The notes below the pieces were generated by a model that ran no database searches, had not been told where the DNA came from, and saw only the letters and a program-made list of their open reading frames with translations. A program made the position numbers and the translations under genes. From RI-153 sp963721725 (GTDB lineage Bacteria > Chloroflexota > Anaerolineae > Caldilineales > Caldilineaceae), in NCBI GenBank assembly GCA_963721725.1, contig CAVRLX010000030.1, positions 1 to 64,000 of the forward strand: a stretch of DNA of 64,000 bases, in the 5' to 3' direction. Below are positions 38,873-48,731 of the stretch, one piece after another (positions within the stretch are counted from its first letter, which is position 1; every line of letters begins with the position of its first letter).

Positions 38873-40313
38873 GACCGGCCCTTTGCAGTGCGGCGCTGAG
38901 TTCTTCCTTCAGGGCAAGGCGTTGGGCGGCAATGGTGTCCAGCCGTTTTTGATAGGCATTCAGCAGGTGTTGGGGGTCGCCGTGGTCGAGGTCTGTGGTG
39001 TGGGGGTTCTTGATGTCCAGGTTGTAGCCACGGGTGCGGATTTCTTCAACGGAGACCTTCCAGGCGTGTTCGGTTTCTTGCCGATTGTGCCACCACGCTT
39101 TTTCCAGGTCGAACTCTGCCAGGGCAATGGGGCGGGTCTTGCTGTACTGTTTGCGGTCGCCGGGCATGGGGTGTTCAAAATACCAGATTTCGCTCTGTGG
39201 GCTGGCCTTTGGTAAAGAAGAGCAGGTTGGTATTGATGCCGGTGTAGGGGGCAAAGACGCCGTTGGGCAGGCGTACAATCGTGTGCAGATTGCACTCGGT
39301 GAGCAGTTGCTCTTTGATGCGAGTTTTGACGCCTTCGCCAAAGAGCGAGCCATCGGGCAACACAATTGCCCCTTTGCCCCCTTCTTTTAGGCGGCGCATG
39401 ATGAGCACCAGAAAAAGGTCGGCGGTCTCTTTGGTCTGGAACTTTTGGGGAAAGCCGCTCTCCACGCCCGGTTCTTCGGTGCCGCCAAAGGGTGGGTTGG
39501 TCAGAATCACATCCACCGGTCGGCGTCAGTAATCTGGCTGTAGGGCTTGCGGGTCAGGGCGTTGTCGCGGTCAATCAGGGGAGCGTCCACATCGTGCAGA
39601 ATCAGGTTGGTGATGGCAAGCAGGTGGGGCAGTGGTTTCTTTTCGATGCCCAGGATGGAGGCTTGCAACAGCGCTGCCTCTTCGGTGGTTTTGACGGTTT
39701 TGCGCATGTGTTCCAGGGCGCAGACGAGAAAGCCACCCGTTCCACAGGCGGGGTCGAGGACGGTCTGTCCCAATTGCGGGTCGGTCATGTCCACCATGAA
39801 CTGGGTGACGGGGCGGGGGGTGTAGTATTCCCCGGCATTGCCCGCGCTTTGCAGGTCTCGCAGAATCTTTTCGTAGATGTCGTTGAAAAGATGGCGTTCG
39901 CTTTTGCTCTGGAAGTCGATGGCGTTGATGCGGTTGATGACCTGGCGCATGAGCGTGCCGGACTTCATGTAGTTGTAGGAATCGACAAAGATTTCCCGCA
40001 CAATGTATGCGCGTGCGTCGTTATCATCGGGCGTTAGTTCTTTGAGGGTGGCAAATAGCTGGTTGTTGACGAAATCGAGCAGGGTATCGCCGGTGATGCC
40101 TTCATCGTCAGCGGCCCAGTTGCGCCAGCGTAGCTTTTCTGGGATGGGCGAACGATAGGCCGGGTTGAGAAACTCGCGTTCGCTTTCCTGGGCGTCGATG
40201 ATTTTGAGAAAGAACATCCAGACCAGTTGGGAGATGCGTTGGGCGTCGCCGTCCACGCCAGCGTCCTGGCGCATGATGTCCTGGATGGATTTGATGGTGG
40301 TGGAGATAGACAT
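38862..40313 (-). CDS. hsdM: Type I restriction-modification methyltransferase HsdM, frame broken twice
   Basis: N6-adenine methyltransferase subunit, restored length 483. HsdM N-terminal helices (SIQDIMRQDAGVDGDAQRIS) precede the SAM-binding motif I DPACGTGGFLV and the catalytic motif IV ILTNPPFGGTEE. The C-terminus has GYNLDIKNPHTTDLDHGDPQ. The breaks are a missing G near 39519 (ITDADR to VDVILTNPPF) and an extra base near 39194 (KGQPT to SEIWYFEHPMP). They cancel, so total length is a multiple of three. It methylates the host target together with HsdS and is needed by HsdR for cleavage. Confidence 0.9.
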
Positions 40314-40315
40314 GG

Positions 40316-41482
40316 CTATGGGTGCATTCTATGGGCGTAGGGTGAAGGAACGGATGATGGTAAACCTGTCGGAGCAGGTAATGAATCGGTCTGCTCTTCA
40401 GCGGTCGTTTTCGTGACAGCCATGCCAAAGGAGCTTGCAGCGGTAAGCTGATCTACATAGCGAATTGTGTAAGGGGTAATTTCTCCTTCATAAAAGTAAG
40501 TCCTACGTACATCGCTATAAGTTCGAAGTCTAGTAGAACCAGCATCATACCGAAGAACTGCGTGACCGGGAAGAACCCACTGCTTCCATGGGCCTCCGCT
40601 GTCGTGATAAAGAAATGCCTGTTGGTTTACAAACTTCCAATAAGTGTAAGATTTACCAAATGCTGTAGTTCCAGCATGTGGCCCTGTCACTGTAAATGGT
40701 TGACCATCGATGTATGCTGGTTGGTTCAGGTCAGGCACATAATTGTAAGACAGAAACCAAGGGTTGTACCATTTCCAATCTGAGTCATACACTGAAGATG
40801 AAGATAAAAATTTACCCGTTGACAGTCTGTAAAAAGAGTTAAAAATTTCTTCTTCCCAGCCTTCAGGATTTGGAAAGTACCAGTACCTACTATCAATTTG
40901 CCCTGTATCTTCTTCGGTTAATTTCGTAACACTTTGTTCAAAATGAGTTCCAACGTTAATTGATTCATCAATACGAATAAATCCTTCTCCATCCCACCGC
41001 ATAGTGAGGCCAACATGGAGAGGGTGAATTATCACATACTGGGTATTGCTCCAGGGGCTATATCCGCTTTTATTCCATGCCCGTACGCGATAGTAGTAAA
41101 TCCCAGGAGTCTTGCCTGTTGGGGTGTCCCACGTAAATCCGGTATTATCATAAATTATTTGACCATCTGTAAACTGGTCGTTCGTTGCTTCTTGCACACT
41201 GTAAACTTCCCCGTTCTCAACTGCCTGCCAACTTACCCTATAGGTGTTGTTGTAATCTCGGTTGTCAATCGCCCATTGTAATGGTGTTGTGGGCGGCTCT
41301 AGGGAACGTTGTACTACAGGTAGGAGAAGGCTAAAGTTTAAGTTATGAGGGAAAGGCGGCAACTCCCCTGGCTTTTCAGTAGCTTGAGCGGTAATTGCTG
41401 ATGATAGATGGAGAGAAAGTAGGATTGACAGAACACAAACAAACAAAATCACATGCTGTTTTCGCACAAACATTCCTTTCAA
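40316..41482 (-). CDS. Secreted protein with a fibronectin-III-like domain between hsdR and hsdM
   Basis: An intact 388-residue frame. The signal peptide (HVILFVCVLSILLSLHLSSA with cleavage near TAQA) suggests export. Residues about 65-155 read as one FN3-like domain (YRVSWQAVENGEVYSVQEAT then GIYYYRVRAWNKSGYSPWSN). The rest is rich in Y, W and F without a known family. It shares the operon direction and sits two bases before the hsdM start, so it is transcribed with the R-M genes although a secreted protein has no evident R-M role. The second secreted protein of the element (36242) is similar in style, not in sequence. Confidence 0.7.
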   Translation of the reverse strand: MKGMFVRKQHVILFVCVLSILLSLHLSSAITAQATEKPGELPPFPHNLNFSLLLPVVQRSLEPPTTPLQWAIDNRDYNNTYRVSWQAVENGEVYSVQEATNDQFTDGQIIYDNTGFTWDTPTGKTPGIYYYRVRAWNKSGYSPWSNTQYVIIHPLHVGLTMRWDGEGFIRIDESINVGTHFEQSVTKLTEEDTGQIDSRYWYFPNPEGWEEEIFNSFYRLSTGKFLSSSSVYDSDWKWYNPWFLSYNYVPDLNQPAYIDGQPFTVTGPHAGTTAFGKSYTYWKFVNQQAFLYHDSGGPWKQWVLPGHAVLRYDAGSTRLRTYSDVRRTYFYEGEITPYTIRYVDQLTAASSFGMAVTKTTAEEQTDSLPAPTGLPSSVPSPYAHRMHP

Positions 41483-41522
41483 ATGGCAAGTTTTACAGGT
41501 AATCTAAGGTGAAAGTAGTCTA

Positions 41523-43875
41523 TTATAGTGTGCTTTTATAAAGCTGTTGCTCCAACTCACGCAGCGCAGAAAAGAATTCTTCTGCTCCCCCGAAGGCTCG
41601 CACTAATTCCATGGGTCGCCCTAACTGACTAAAAGGGGGGATTTGGAGAACTGTATTAGCGGTATTACGATCCTGGGCTTGTTCAATGATGGCAATCCCC
41701 TCCTCTGCATACTTATCCAGCAAAGTCTCAAGTACCTGACGGGCCATCTCCCCATGTTGATGGAAGGGGGCACGCTGTTTGACATTACGGACACGCTGGC
41801 TGCGGGTGAGGGGTTGCTGGTCAAAGGCCACATGACAGATCAGGTCAAAGGGGTCTAGATTTTGTCCCACTTCTTCTTGCAGTTGTTCAACGTCAATACC
41901 GTTATCAATCAGTTCGGCAAGGATTGCCTCTTTGCGCTCAACACTCTGCCATTTGTGGACAAAGTTATCTAGCGACTGATAGATGGTACGTAGGCTGTCA
42001 CGGCTAAAAGCTGTATAAGATTCAGTAACCATCCTCCCATCTTTATCAAGCCTAAACTCATGTTCAACAGCAATGTCAACAGGGCCAGCACTGATATAGT
42101 ACTTGCGGGGGCCGCTCTCTTGGCTTGAGTCGTCCTCACGCTCTGCATCCCCCCCTGTGTCCGGGTCTATGATGTCAATGGGATCACCAGGACCATACTC
42201 TTCATCCTGTACGGGGTCGCCGTCAAAGTCAGGGTCACGAAAGAGGCGGGTGGCGTTGCGAAAGTCCATAATGGTGAAGTAGGTTTTCCCAAAATCTTCC
42301 CGTACACGAGTTCCCCGCCCGATGATCTGCTTGAACTCAGTCATCGAATTGATGGTTCTGTCCAACACAATCAGATGGCAGGTCTGGGCGTCAATGCCCG
42401 TGGTCATCAGTCTAGATGTGGTGGTAATGACCGGGTATTTCTCTTCGGGGTTGATGAAGTTGTCCAACTCCATCTTGCCCTCTTTGTCATCCCCGGTGAT
42501 GCGCATCACATAGCGATGGTCTTGGCTGACCAGATCCGCATTCTCGTTGGCAAGGGCCTGACGCATCCGTTCAGCGTGTTCAATGTCTTCGCAAAAGACA
42601 ATGGTCTTGTGAAAGCGGTTGGTCTTGGTGAGATATTCGGTAATGCGTTGGGCCACGCGCTGGGAGCGTTCATCGATGACAAGTTTGGTATCAAATTCAC
42701 GGGCGGTGAAGTGGTCGTGGGGGAGTTCGTGCCCGTAGCGGTCGGTTTCGCCCACTTGAGGAGTATAGCCCGCCACATCTCTGTCCAGATGGATGCGAAT
42801 TACTTTATAGGGAGCCAGAAAGCCGTCATCAATGCCCTGGGCCAGGGAATAGGTGTAGAGTGGTTCGCCAAAGTAGTCGATGTTGGAGGTGGTTTTGTCC
42901 TCTTTAGGCGTGGCTGTCAAACCGATGTGAACGGCGCTCCTGAAGTGTTCCAGAATTTCTCGCCAAGCTGAATCCTCGCGTGCGCTGCCCCGGTGACATT
43001 CATCAATCACCACCAAATCAAAGAAATCGGGTGAAAATTCCTGGTAGATGTTTTTCCAATCCTCGTTACCCGACAATCCTTGATAAAGGGATAGGTAGAC
43101 CTCAAAGGCTTTGTCTACTTCTCGTTTAGCCACTTTGGTCATGACCTGATTGAAGTGGCGGAAATCATTGACCATGGCCTGATCGACCAGGATATTGCGG
43201 TCGGCCAGAAAGAGGATGCGTTTGGCTTGTCCGCTCTTCCACAATCGCCACATAGTTTGAAAGGCAGTATAGGTTTTGCCTGTGCCGGTTGCCATGACAA
43301 GCAGAATCCGGTTTTGACCTTTGGCAATGGCCTCTACCGTGCGGTTAATGGCAATGCGCTGATAGTAGCGGGGTTCTTTGCCGCCACGCTCTGTGTAGTA
43401 GGGCTGCTCAATTGCTTCCTCAACAACTGGCGTAATCTGGTGTGCCTGCTTGTAACGTGCCCAGAGGTCGGCAGGAGAAGGGAATTGAGCGAGAGATAGT
43501 TCACGTTCAATGGGTGGCGTGTTGCGGGTGCGGTCGTGTTCCAGAAAGGCATCACCGTTGGAACTGTAGACAAAAGGAATGTCGAGCATCTCGGCATAGC
43601 GTAGAGCTTGCTGCATCCCTGAACCAACGGAGTGGTTGTTGTCTTTGGCTTCCACAACAGCCAGGGGCAGGTTTGCTTGGTCTGGGTGGTAGAGCAGAAA
43701 ATCAGCCCGTTTGCGTTCGCCGCGGTACTGAAAGTTGCCCCTTGACCCGAATGCGGCCAGCGGTGAAGGTGACTTCTTCCCGGATTTGTCGCTCTTGCCA
43801 ACCCGCGTCTGTGATGGCAGGCCGAATGTATCGGCTACAAATTTCCTGTTCGGTAAGTTCTTTCTTGTTGAACAT
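41523..43875 (-). CDS. hsdR: Type I restriction endonuclease subunit HsdR, one frame break
   Basis: Motor and nuclease subunit, restored length 783. ATG 43875 begins MFNKKELTEQEICSRYIRPA. An extra G in a G4 run near 43737 breaks the frame before NFQYRGERKRADFLLYHPDQ. The PD-(D/E)XK nuclease has ADFLLY and VVEAKD. The SF2 motor has Walker A MATGTGKTY, the DEAH-type box IDECHRGS, then LTATP, and motif VI FKQIIGRGTRVRED. The C-terminal helical region runs from about residue 600. The order hsdR, secreted protein, hsdM, hsdS on one strand implies a single transcript. Confidence 0.9.
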
Positions 43876-44225
43876 GGTCTGACAATCCGAGGAAGGTAAT
43901 GCAGTAGCACCACGATTCAACTAGAATCACGGCACAGGTTGTTTACAGGAGCAGGCTTTGTAGGGGCGTCGTGGCAGTGTAGGCAGGGATGATGCGGTAA
44001 AACGCAGGAAGTTTCGTGCGCCCAAAATCTACTTGGGAGCAGTGTAACATGCCTGTTCTTTCTCTGCAATCAGTGTGATATTGTGGTTTTATGTTTGATT
44101 TCTGTAGGTGAAAGAGGTTCCACCTGTGTCCGAGTCGGTAGTAGAGCGGTGGGTGAAAATGGGTAGGCACTGAAGCTAGAAGGGCTGTGGTTCAGGTGGT
44201 TGCCATTGCCACAGCCCTTGTGAAT
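43876..44225. other. Intergenic region between hsdR and the integrase
   Basis: No gene. It holds the upstream region of hsdR, the CACCTGTGTCCG word at 44121 (related to the outer origin arm) and the terminator at 44181. Confidence 0.45.
44181..44218 (-). terminator. Terminator of the element A integrase
   Basis: AGGGCTGTGG (44181-44190) with CCACAGCCCT (44209-44218), 10 bp, perfect, just after the integrase stop at 44226. Confidence 0.65.
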
Positions 44226-45170
44226 TTACAGCAGCGAATCCGCCGGGGAATGTTGAGCATGGACTTCGCCCAAATCCTCTTTGAGTTGCTTGAGGTAGCG
44301 TTGGAGAATCGGTAGGCTACCATGTCCCATTAAGCGGCTCAAGGAAATGAGATCGGCTCCACTGCGTAACATGGTAATGGCAAAGCTACGGCGAAAGCTG
44401 TGCAGGGTAGGGGTGGGAATATTGGCCTGTTCTGCTCTGCGTCTGACAATATCCCGTAATCCCTCGTAACGTAAGCGTTGTTGTGCTTGGCCTTTGTTAA
44501 ATGCCAACCAAAGGGGTTCAGCCGGTTCCTGGGTGGTTCGGCTGCGTAGATAGGCGGCAATGGCTTTGCGTGCTTGCCGACCGACGAAGACAATTGCGCC
44601 CTTTGCGGCTCTTGGTTTTGCGCACGCTGACACTGCCATCGATTAGGTTGACATCTCCGATATTGAGGGCAACCATTTTCCCCGGCTCTTGCTCCTGTAT
44701 AAAGCAAAGTTAAAATGATGGCCTTGTCTCGTAGGTCAATCTCTGATTTGGTGCTACAAGTTGCAAGCAGTGCTTTGATGGTCTCCCCTGGTACTGGCTC
44801 TAGTAGTTCCTGATCTACCCGTGGTGAGCGAATCTTGTCGAGTGGGTTGCGCTGATCGCATCTTCTCGAACCAGGAAACGCACAAAGGCACGTACAGCCC
44901 GCCAGTAAGCATGAACACCCCCATCACTATGCCCTTCTTGTAGATGAACCAGGAAAGCCCGAATCTGTTTAGCCCGATCTGCTCAGGCTGCGTTACCCCC
45001 TGTGTCTGTAAGAACTCAATAAAGGGGATAAGTTTCTGTTTGTAGAATCCGATGGTGGCTTCACTTCGGTTGGCTGCTCGTACATCTAGCAGGTAATCTC
45101 GCAGCCAAATACTCATGGGGTTGGGTGTGATAACTTCAAAAGTCCGCCGGGGCTGAGTGGATGGTGACAT
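44226..45170 (-). pseudogene. Tyrosine recombinase (integrase 1), frameshifted
   Basis: XerC/D-like integrase over 945 bases (314 codons). The N-terminal SAM-like domain reads MSIWLRDYLLDVRAANRSEA then YKQKLIPFIEFLQTQG. The catalytic part is KGAIVFVGRQARKAIAAYL, HSFRRSFAITMLRSGADL (H-x-x-R) and SRLMGHGSLPILQRYLKQLK (G-H, and Y of the nucleophile). The middle (about 44640-44985) needs several single-base corrections to read VREDAIS..., VALNIGDVNLIDGSVSVRKT. It ends EVHAQHSPADSLL, nearly the same as integrase 2. It is placed next to the right repeat, as expected for the enzyme that inserted element A. Confidence 0.8.
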
Positions 45171-45263
45171 TTTACTTCCTCTCCTTTGAGACTGGAGAGG
45201 ATACTAGATGTAGATTCTTCCTGAGTAAATACCCTATATCTAGTAGCTTGGTAGGGCTAGATG

Positions 45264-45381
45264 GAGATCACCTGTGGGGCGGTGGCGGAATGGCAGACGC
45301 AACGGACTTAAAATCCGTCGAGGCAACTCGTGTGGGTTCGACTCCCACCCCCCCTACTAGCATACTATATGTTGGGGTATT
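45264..45381. repeat. Right direct repeat (attachment site) of element A
   Basis: A 118-bp copy of 27812-27929 with three mismatches. The upstream GGGCTAGATG resembles the left GGGCTAGAATA, so similarity fades through the old promoter, while the -35 box is absent. Confidence 0.85.
45276..45356 (+). tRNA. tRNA-Leu(TAA), right copy, degenerate
   Basis: Same 81-base layout and anticodon TAA as the left copy. The 3' acceptor strand reads CCCCCCT, so position 45351 (C instead of G) leaves a C-C mismatch in the acceptor stem. No -35 box is present upstream. It is probably a non-functional by-product of integration. Confidence 0.75.
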
Positions 45382-45434
45382 CAAATAGGCCCCTACTACA
45401 TCTTGTGGTTTCCATGCAGAAAGGAAACCGTAAG

Positions 45435-46375
45435 ATGCAGGTCCAAATGAACCTCAACGGATTTTTCAAGTTATCACCCCCACCCCCTCTACACATGGCT
45501 GCGTGATTTCGTGCTCGATCTCCGGGCAGCCAACCGCTCAGAACGCACCATTGAGTACTACCAACAGAAACTCAAATCTTTTATTGCTTTTCTTACAGAA
45601 TAGGATGTTACCGCACCTGAACAGATCAAGCCGACCCACCTGCGCACGTTTCTGGCTAAGCTAGGCGAGGAGCGTGGTTCTGGTGGCGTGCATGCCTACT
45701 GGCGGGCCGTGCGTGCCATCGTGCGTTTCCTGGTGCGAGAGGATGCAATGGATCGCAATCCTCTGGAAAAGATTCGCACGCCTAAGCTGGATCAAGATCT
45801 GTTGGAGCCAGTAAGCTCGGCCACGGTCAACGCCTTGCTGGGCACATGCGACAAAACAGAGCGGGGATTGCGTGACAAGGCTATCATTCTCACGCTGTTT
45901 GATACGGGGTTACGTGCAACTGAGTTGACTAAGTTAAACGTTGCGGACGTGAATCTGCTTGATGGCAGCGTCACCGTGCGCAAAGCCAAGAGCCGTCAAG
46001 GGCGTTTTGTCTTTGTAGGCCGAAAGGCACGGCAAGCGATTGCCGCTTACCTGCGGGTGCGCTCGGAGCCAGGACAAGAACAACCACTATGGCTGGCCTA
46101 CCATCGTAATGGGGAAGAGAGCCGCCTCAAGTATGGCGGTCTGCGTGACATCCTCTGTCGCAGAGCCAAGACCGCCGAGGTCGAAGTTCCCTCGTTGCAC
46201 AGCTTTCGGCGTAGCTTTGCCATTACCATGCTGCACAATGGGGCGGATTTACATATCTCTGAGCCGCATGATGGGCCACGGCAGTTTGCCCGTTCTGCAA
46301 CGCTATCTCAAGCAGATGAAAGAAGACCTGGGAGAAGTACATGCCCAGCACTCACCAGCAGATACGTTGTTATAA
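45435..46375 (+). pseudogene. Tyrosine recombinase (integrase 2), broken
   Basis: Paralogue of integrase 1. ATG 45435 has AAAGGAAACC upstream. Domains are WLRDFVLDLRAANRSERTIE, then AKLGEERGSGGVHAYWRAVR, ATELTKLNVADVNLLDG, HSFRRSFAITMLHNGADL and SRMMGHGSLPVLQRYLKQMK, ending EVHAQHSPADTLL. Defects are one missing base near 45469, one near 45495, an in-frame TAG at 45601 where integrase 1 has Q-G (a C-to-T change of CAG), and one extra base near 46250. The corrected length is 313 residues. The stop by substitution shows true inactivation here, not just indel error. Confidence 0.8.
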
Positions 46376-46463
46376 GAACAAAGGCAGGTTTGGCAAAAGC
46401 TATCAACCTTAGTACGATACGGAAACATACTTAACCCCTTTACTTAATTGTAGGAGTGCACTG

Positions 46464-47735
46464 ATGCGGGTATCTTATACAGACTGGACGCAAGGCCGAA
46501 CTATCTCATCAATGGGTACAAATGCTGGAGCGGCTCCTCTGCCATTTCAACATTGGAAGCACTTTAAGGAAGCTTTTGCTCCCGAATTAGTAGAGCGTGC
46601 TATCTCCACTAGTTACATTCCTGTGAAGCGCTGTCTCGATCCTTTTGGTGGCTCAGGCACGTCAGCATTAACATCTCAATTTTTAGGGGTGCATCCTATC
46701 ACAATTGAAGTAAACCCGTTTCTTGCTGATTTGATTGAAGCAAAACTAGCAATCTACAAAGCGGACACGCTCGCGAGTGATTTAAGGATGCTAATACGGC
46801 GCGGCTGGCAAACGAATCGGTTGATCCAAAAAGTATATTCTCGTCTGTCCTTTTAACATTTATAGAGCCGGGGGTTAATGGAAGATGGATATATGATCAT
46901 GACGTAGCAGCACGTATTGCAGCGCTACAAATGGCAATTGATGCACTGCCAGTTGAACAACACCGCAGGCTATTTCCGTTCTGCTTGGTGGAATTTTGGT
47001 GGTAGACGTTAGCAATGTAGTGATCAGTGGCAAAGGTCGCCGCTACCGTAGAGGGTGGAAGCAACGTCACCGTACTGCGGATGAGGTTAGCCGCTTATTT
47101 GCTGACGTTGCTCAGCGTGCAATAGCGGAAATACACCGCTTCTACCACCGCTCATGTACTACATCTGAGGTTTTTCTCGGAGACTGCCGAAGTATTCTGA
47201 GTACTTGTATTCCATGTGATGTAGCTGTCTTTTCCCCTCCATATCCAAACTCTTTCGATTATACCGATGTGTATAACCTTGAGTTGTGGACGTTCGGGAT
47301 ATCTTACAGACAAGAAAGCTAACACCGATCTACGTAGTTCTACTCTATGTTCTCATGTTCAAATCTCACGAGACTTTCCTACTCCACCTCTTGAATCAAA
47401 CGCATTGGGTAGAACGATTGAAAATTTCAGATGATGCACCAACTCGCCTTTGACAGCCAGAAAATACCCGAATGATAGGCGGACTTTGCCGATTTAGCTG
47501 TTGTATTATCTCATATCCACCGATCACTTACAGATGGTGGTCTTGTATGGATGGTGCTTGGTGATAGTCGGTACGCAAATGTACGAATTGAGACAGCGCC
47601 ATTATTCTGGAGTTAGCAATTTCTTCAGGATGGGCAATAGATCAAGTTGAACCTTTCCGTTCTATGCGCGTATCACCACAACAGGGTGGAGGATTGGAAC
47701 TTACAGAATCTCTTGTTGTTCTAAAGAAGGTTTAG
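46464..47735 (+). pseudogene. DNA methyltransferase (N4/N6 type), frame broken several times
   Basis: ATG 46464 has GGAG at eight bases. The first part holds SAM motif I (CLDPFGGSGTSALTSQFLG, then ITIEVNPFLADLIEAKLA). The next pieces, in other frames, are LLTFIEPGVNGRWIYDHDVA, VDVSNVVISGKGRRYRRGWK and the catalytic motif IV FSPPYPNSFDYTDVYNLELW. The end reads GGLVWMVLGDSRYANVRI and ELTESLVVLKKV. Motif I precedes motif IV. The gene converges with the nuclease gene, stop to stop, overlapping by four bases. It would protect the host DNA if the neighbouring operon is a restriction system. At least four single-base changes are needed to read through. Confidence 0.72.
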
Positions 47736-48730
47736 GGTGCCTTATTAACTCTATCGTTTCGATATTTCTCCGAGGTTGCGTATATATACCACAGTTTTAG
47801 TTCAACTTTAAGCCTGGAGGCCAAATCAAGTACGTGTGAAAAGCACTTTTCACCTGTGTTATTGAGACGCATATCGAAACAGCATAGAGCTGAGGCCAGT
47901 GCGCTTCTGTCTTCTCGATAAGTGTAAGCTTGTGCCACTCCCTTCTCTACCCATTCGAGAGTGTACTTGTCAGTAACTTGCTTACCTGTGCTGCCGTAGC
48001 TCCGTAAAACTTTCAGTTCTAGAATCGCATGTCGAATAACGGAGGTACCATTTAGAGATTTTTCATCTATCTCAAGATCAAGTCGTCCAGGCACACCGTG
48101 TTGCTCCTCACGAATTACGCATGTCGGGAATGCACCTGCAAGACCGGTACGTAAGTACATTTGCACAACTTTCTCAGCCTGCTCTACTGGCCAGTTCTTT
48201 GCTTGATTCTCCCAAAGTTTTCCAACCTCTGATTGTGCATCGGGAGTAACTAGGCATGTCTGATACACACGATCAATTACTTCGTAGATTCGTGTTAACG
48301 AGACATCTACGAGAGTCACCTTAAATAGTCTGGGACCGCGGCCTAGATCGACTGAGTCCACTTTGATAGAAGCGAATTTCTGATACTATATATCTGGGAT
48401 CAAACACTATAGCAGGCACACTGCCAAGTTGTAACCTGTCGGTCACAGCATAGAACAATTCATCATCGTCACAATCCTCAAGATCAATGTAGCTACCCGC
48501 CGTAACAGCTGGGTTAACAAACCAAAGACGTCCAGAAACATCAGTCAGCCCATTATCAAGCATTGGAACGAGCTTCGGTGCATGATCCTGCTTGTACCCA
48601 TGAGGTTTTGGCTCTAGCAGAAAGATAGCTGGCCTAGCAGGAACTTTTCTACCCTCGCCTTTAATAACACGTCGTTGTACAAGCTTTGCTACACCGGAAA
48701 GAAAACGTACTTCGTTAGGAAGTCCTTCAT
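47732..48730 (-). CDS. PD-(D/E)XK-like nuclease, third gene of the SMC-ATPase operon, frame broken twice
   Basis: Restored length 332 residues. ATG 48730 follows the middle-gene stop by one base (TGAGATG). The N-terminal half (EVRFLSGVAKLVQRRVIKGE then FLLEPKPHGYKQDHAPKLVP and DRLQLGSVPAIVFDPRYIVS) has no family I can name. The C-terminal half has GVPGRLDLEID followed by HAILELKVLR, a D...E-x-K arrangement typical of PD-(D/E)XK nucleases, and LEWVEKGVAQAYTYREDRSA. The breaks are one missing base right after the start and one extra base near 48354, keeping 999 bases. It is the likely effector that cuts DNA. Confidence 0.62.
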
Positions 48731-48731
48731 C

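Larger units (their letters stand above)
27812..45381. mobile_element. Integrated element A at tRNA-Leu(TAA), about 17.6 kb
   Basis: The two ends are 118-bp direct repeats (27812-27929 and 45264-45381), identical at 115 positions, each holding a complete tRNA-Leu(TAA) sequence. Between them lie a tyrosine integrase (at the right end), ArdC and RadC homologues, a SWIM-domain protein, a primase-helicase beside an iteron array, a type I R-M system and two secreted-protein genes. This combination is typical of an integrative or plasmid-derived element that inserted by site-specific recombination at the tRNA gene. No conjugation (relaxase or type IV secretion) gene is visible. Frame breaks are dense, so the element may be immobile now. 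Confidence 0.8.
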
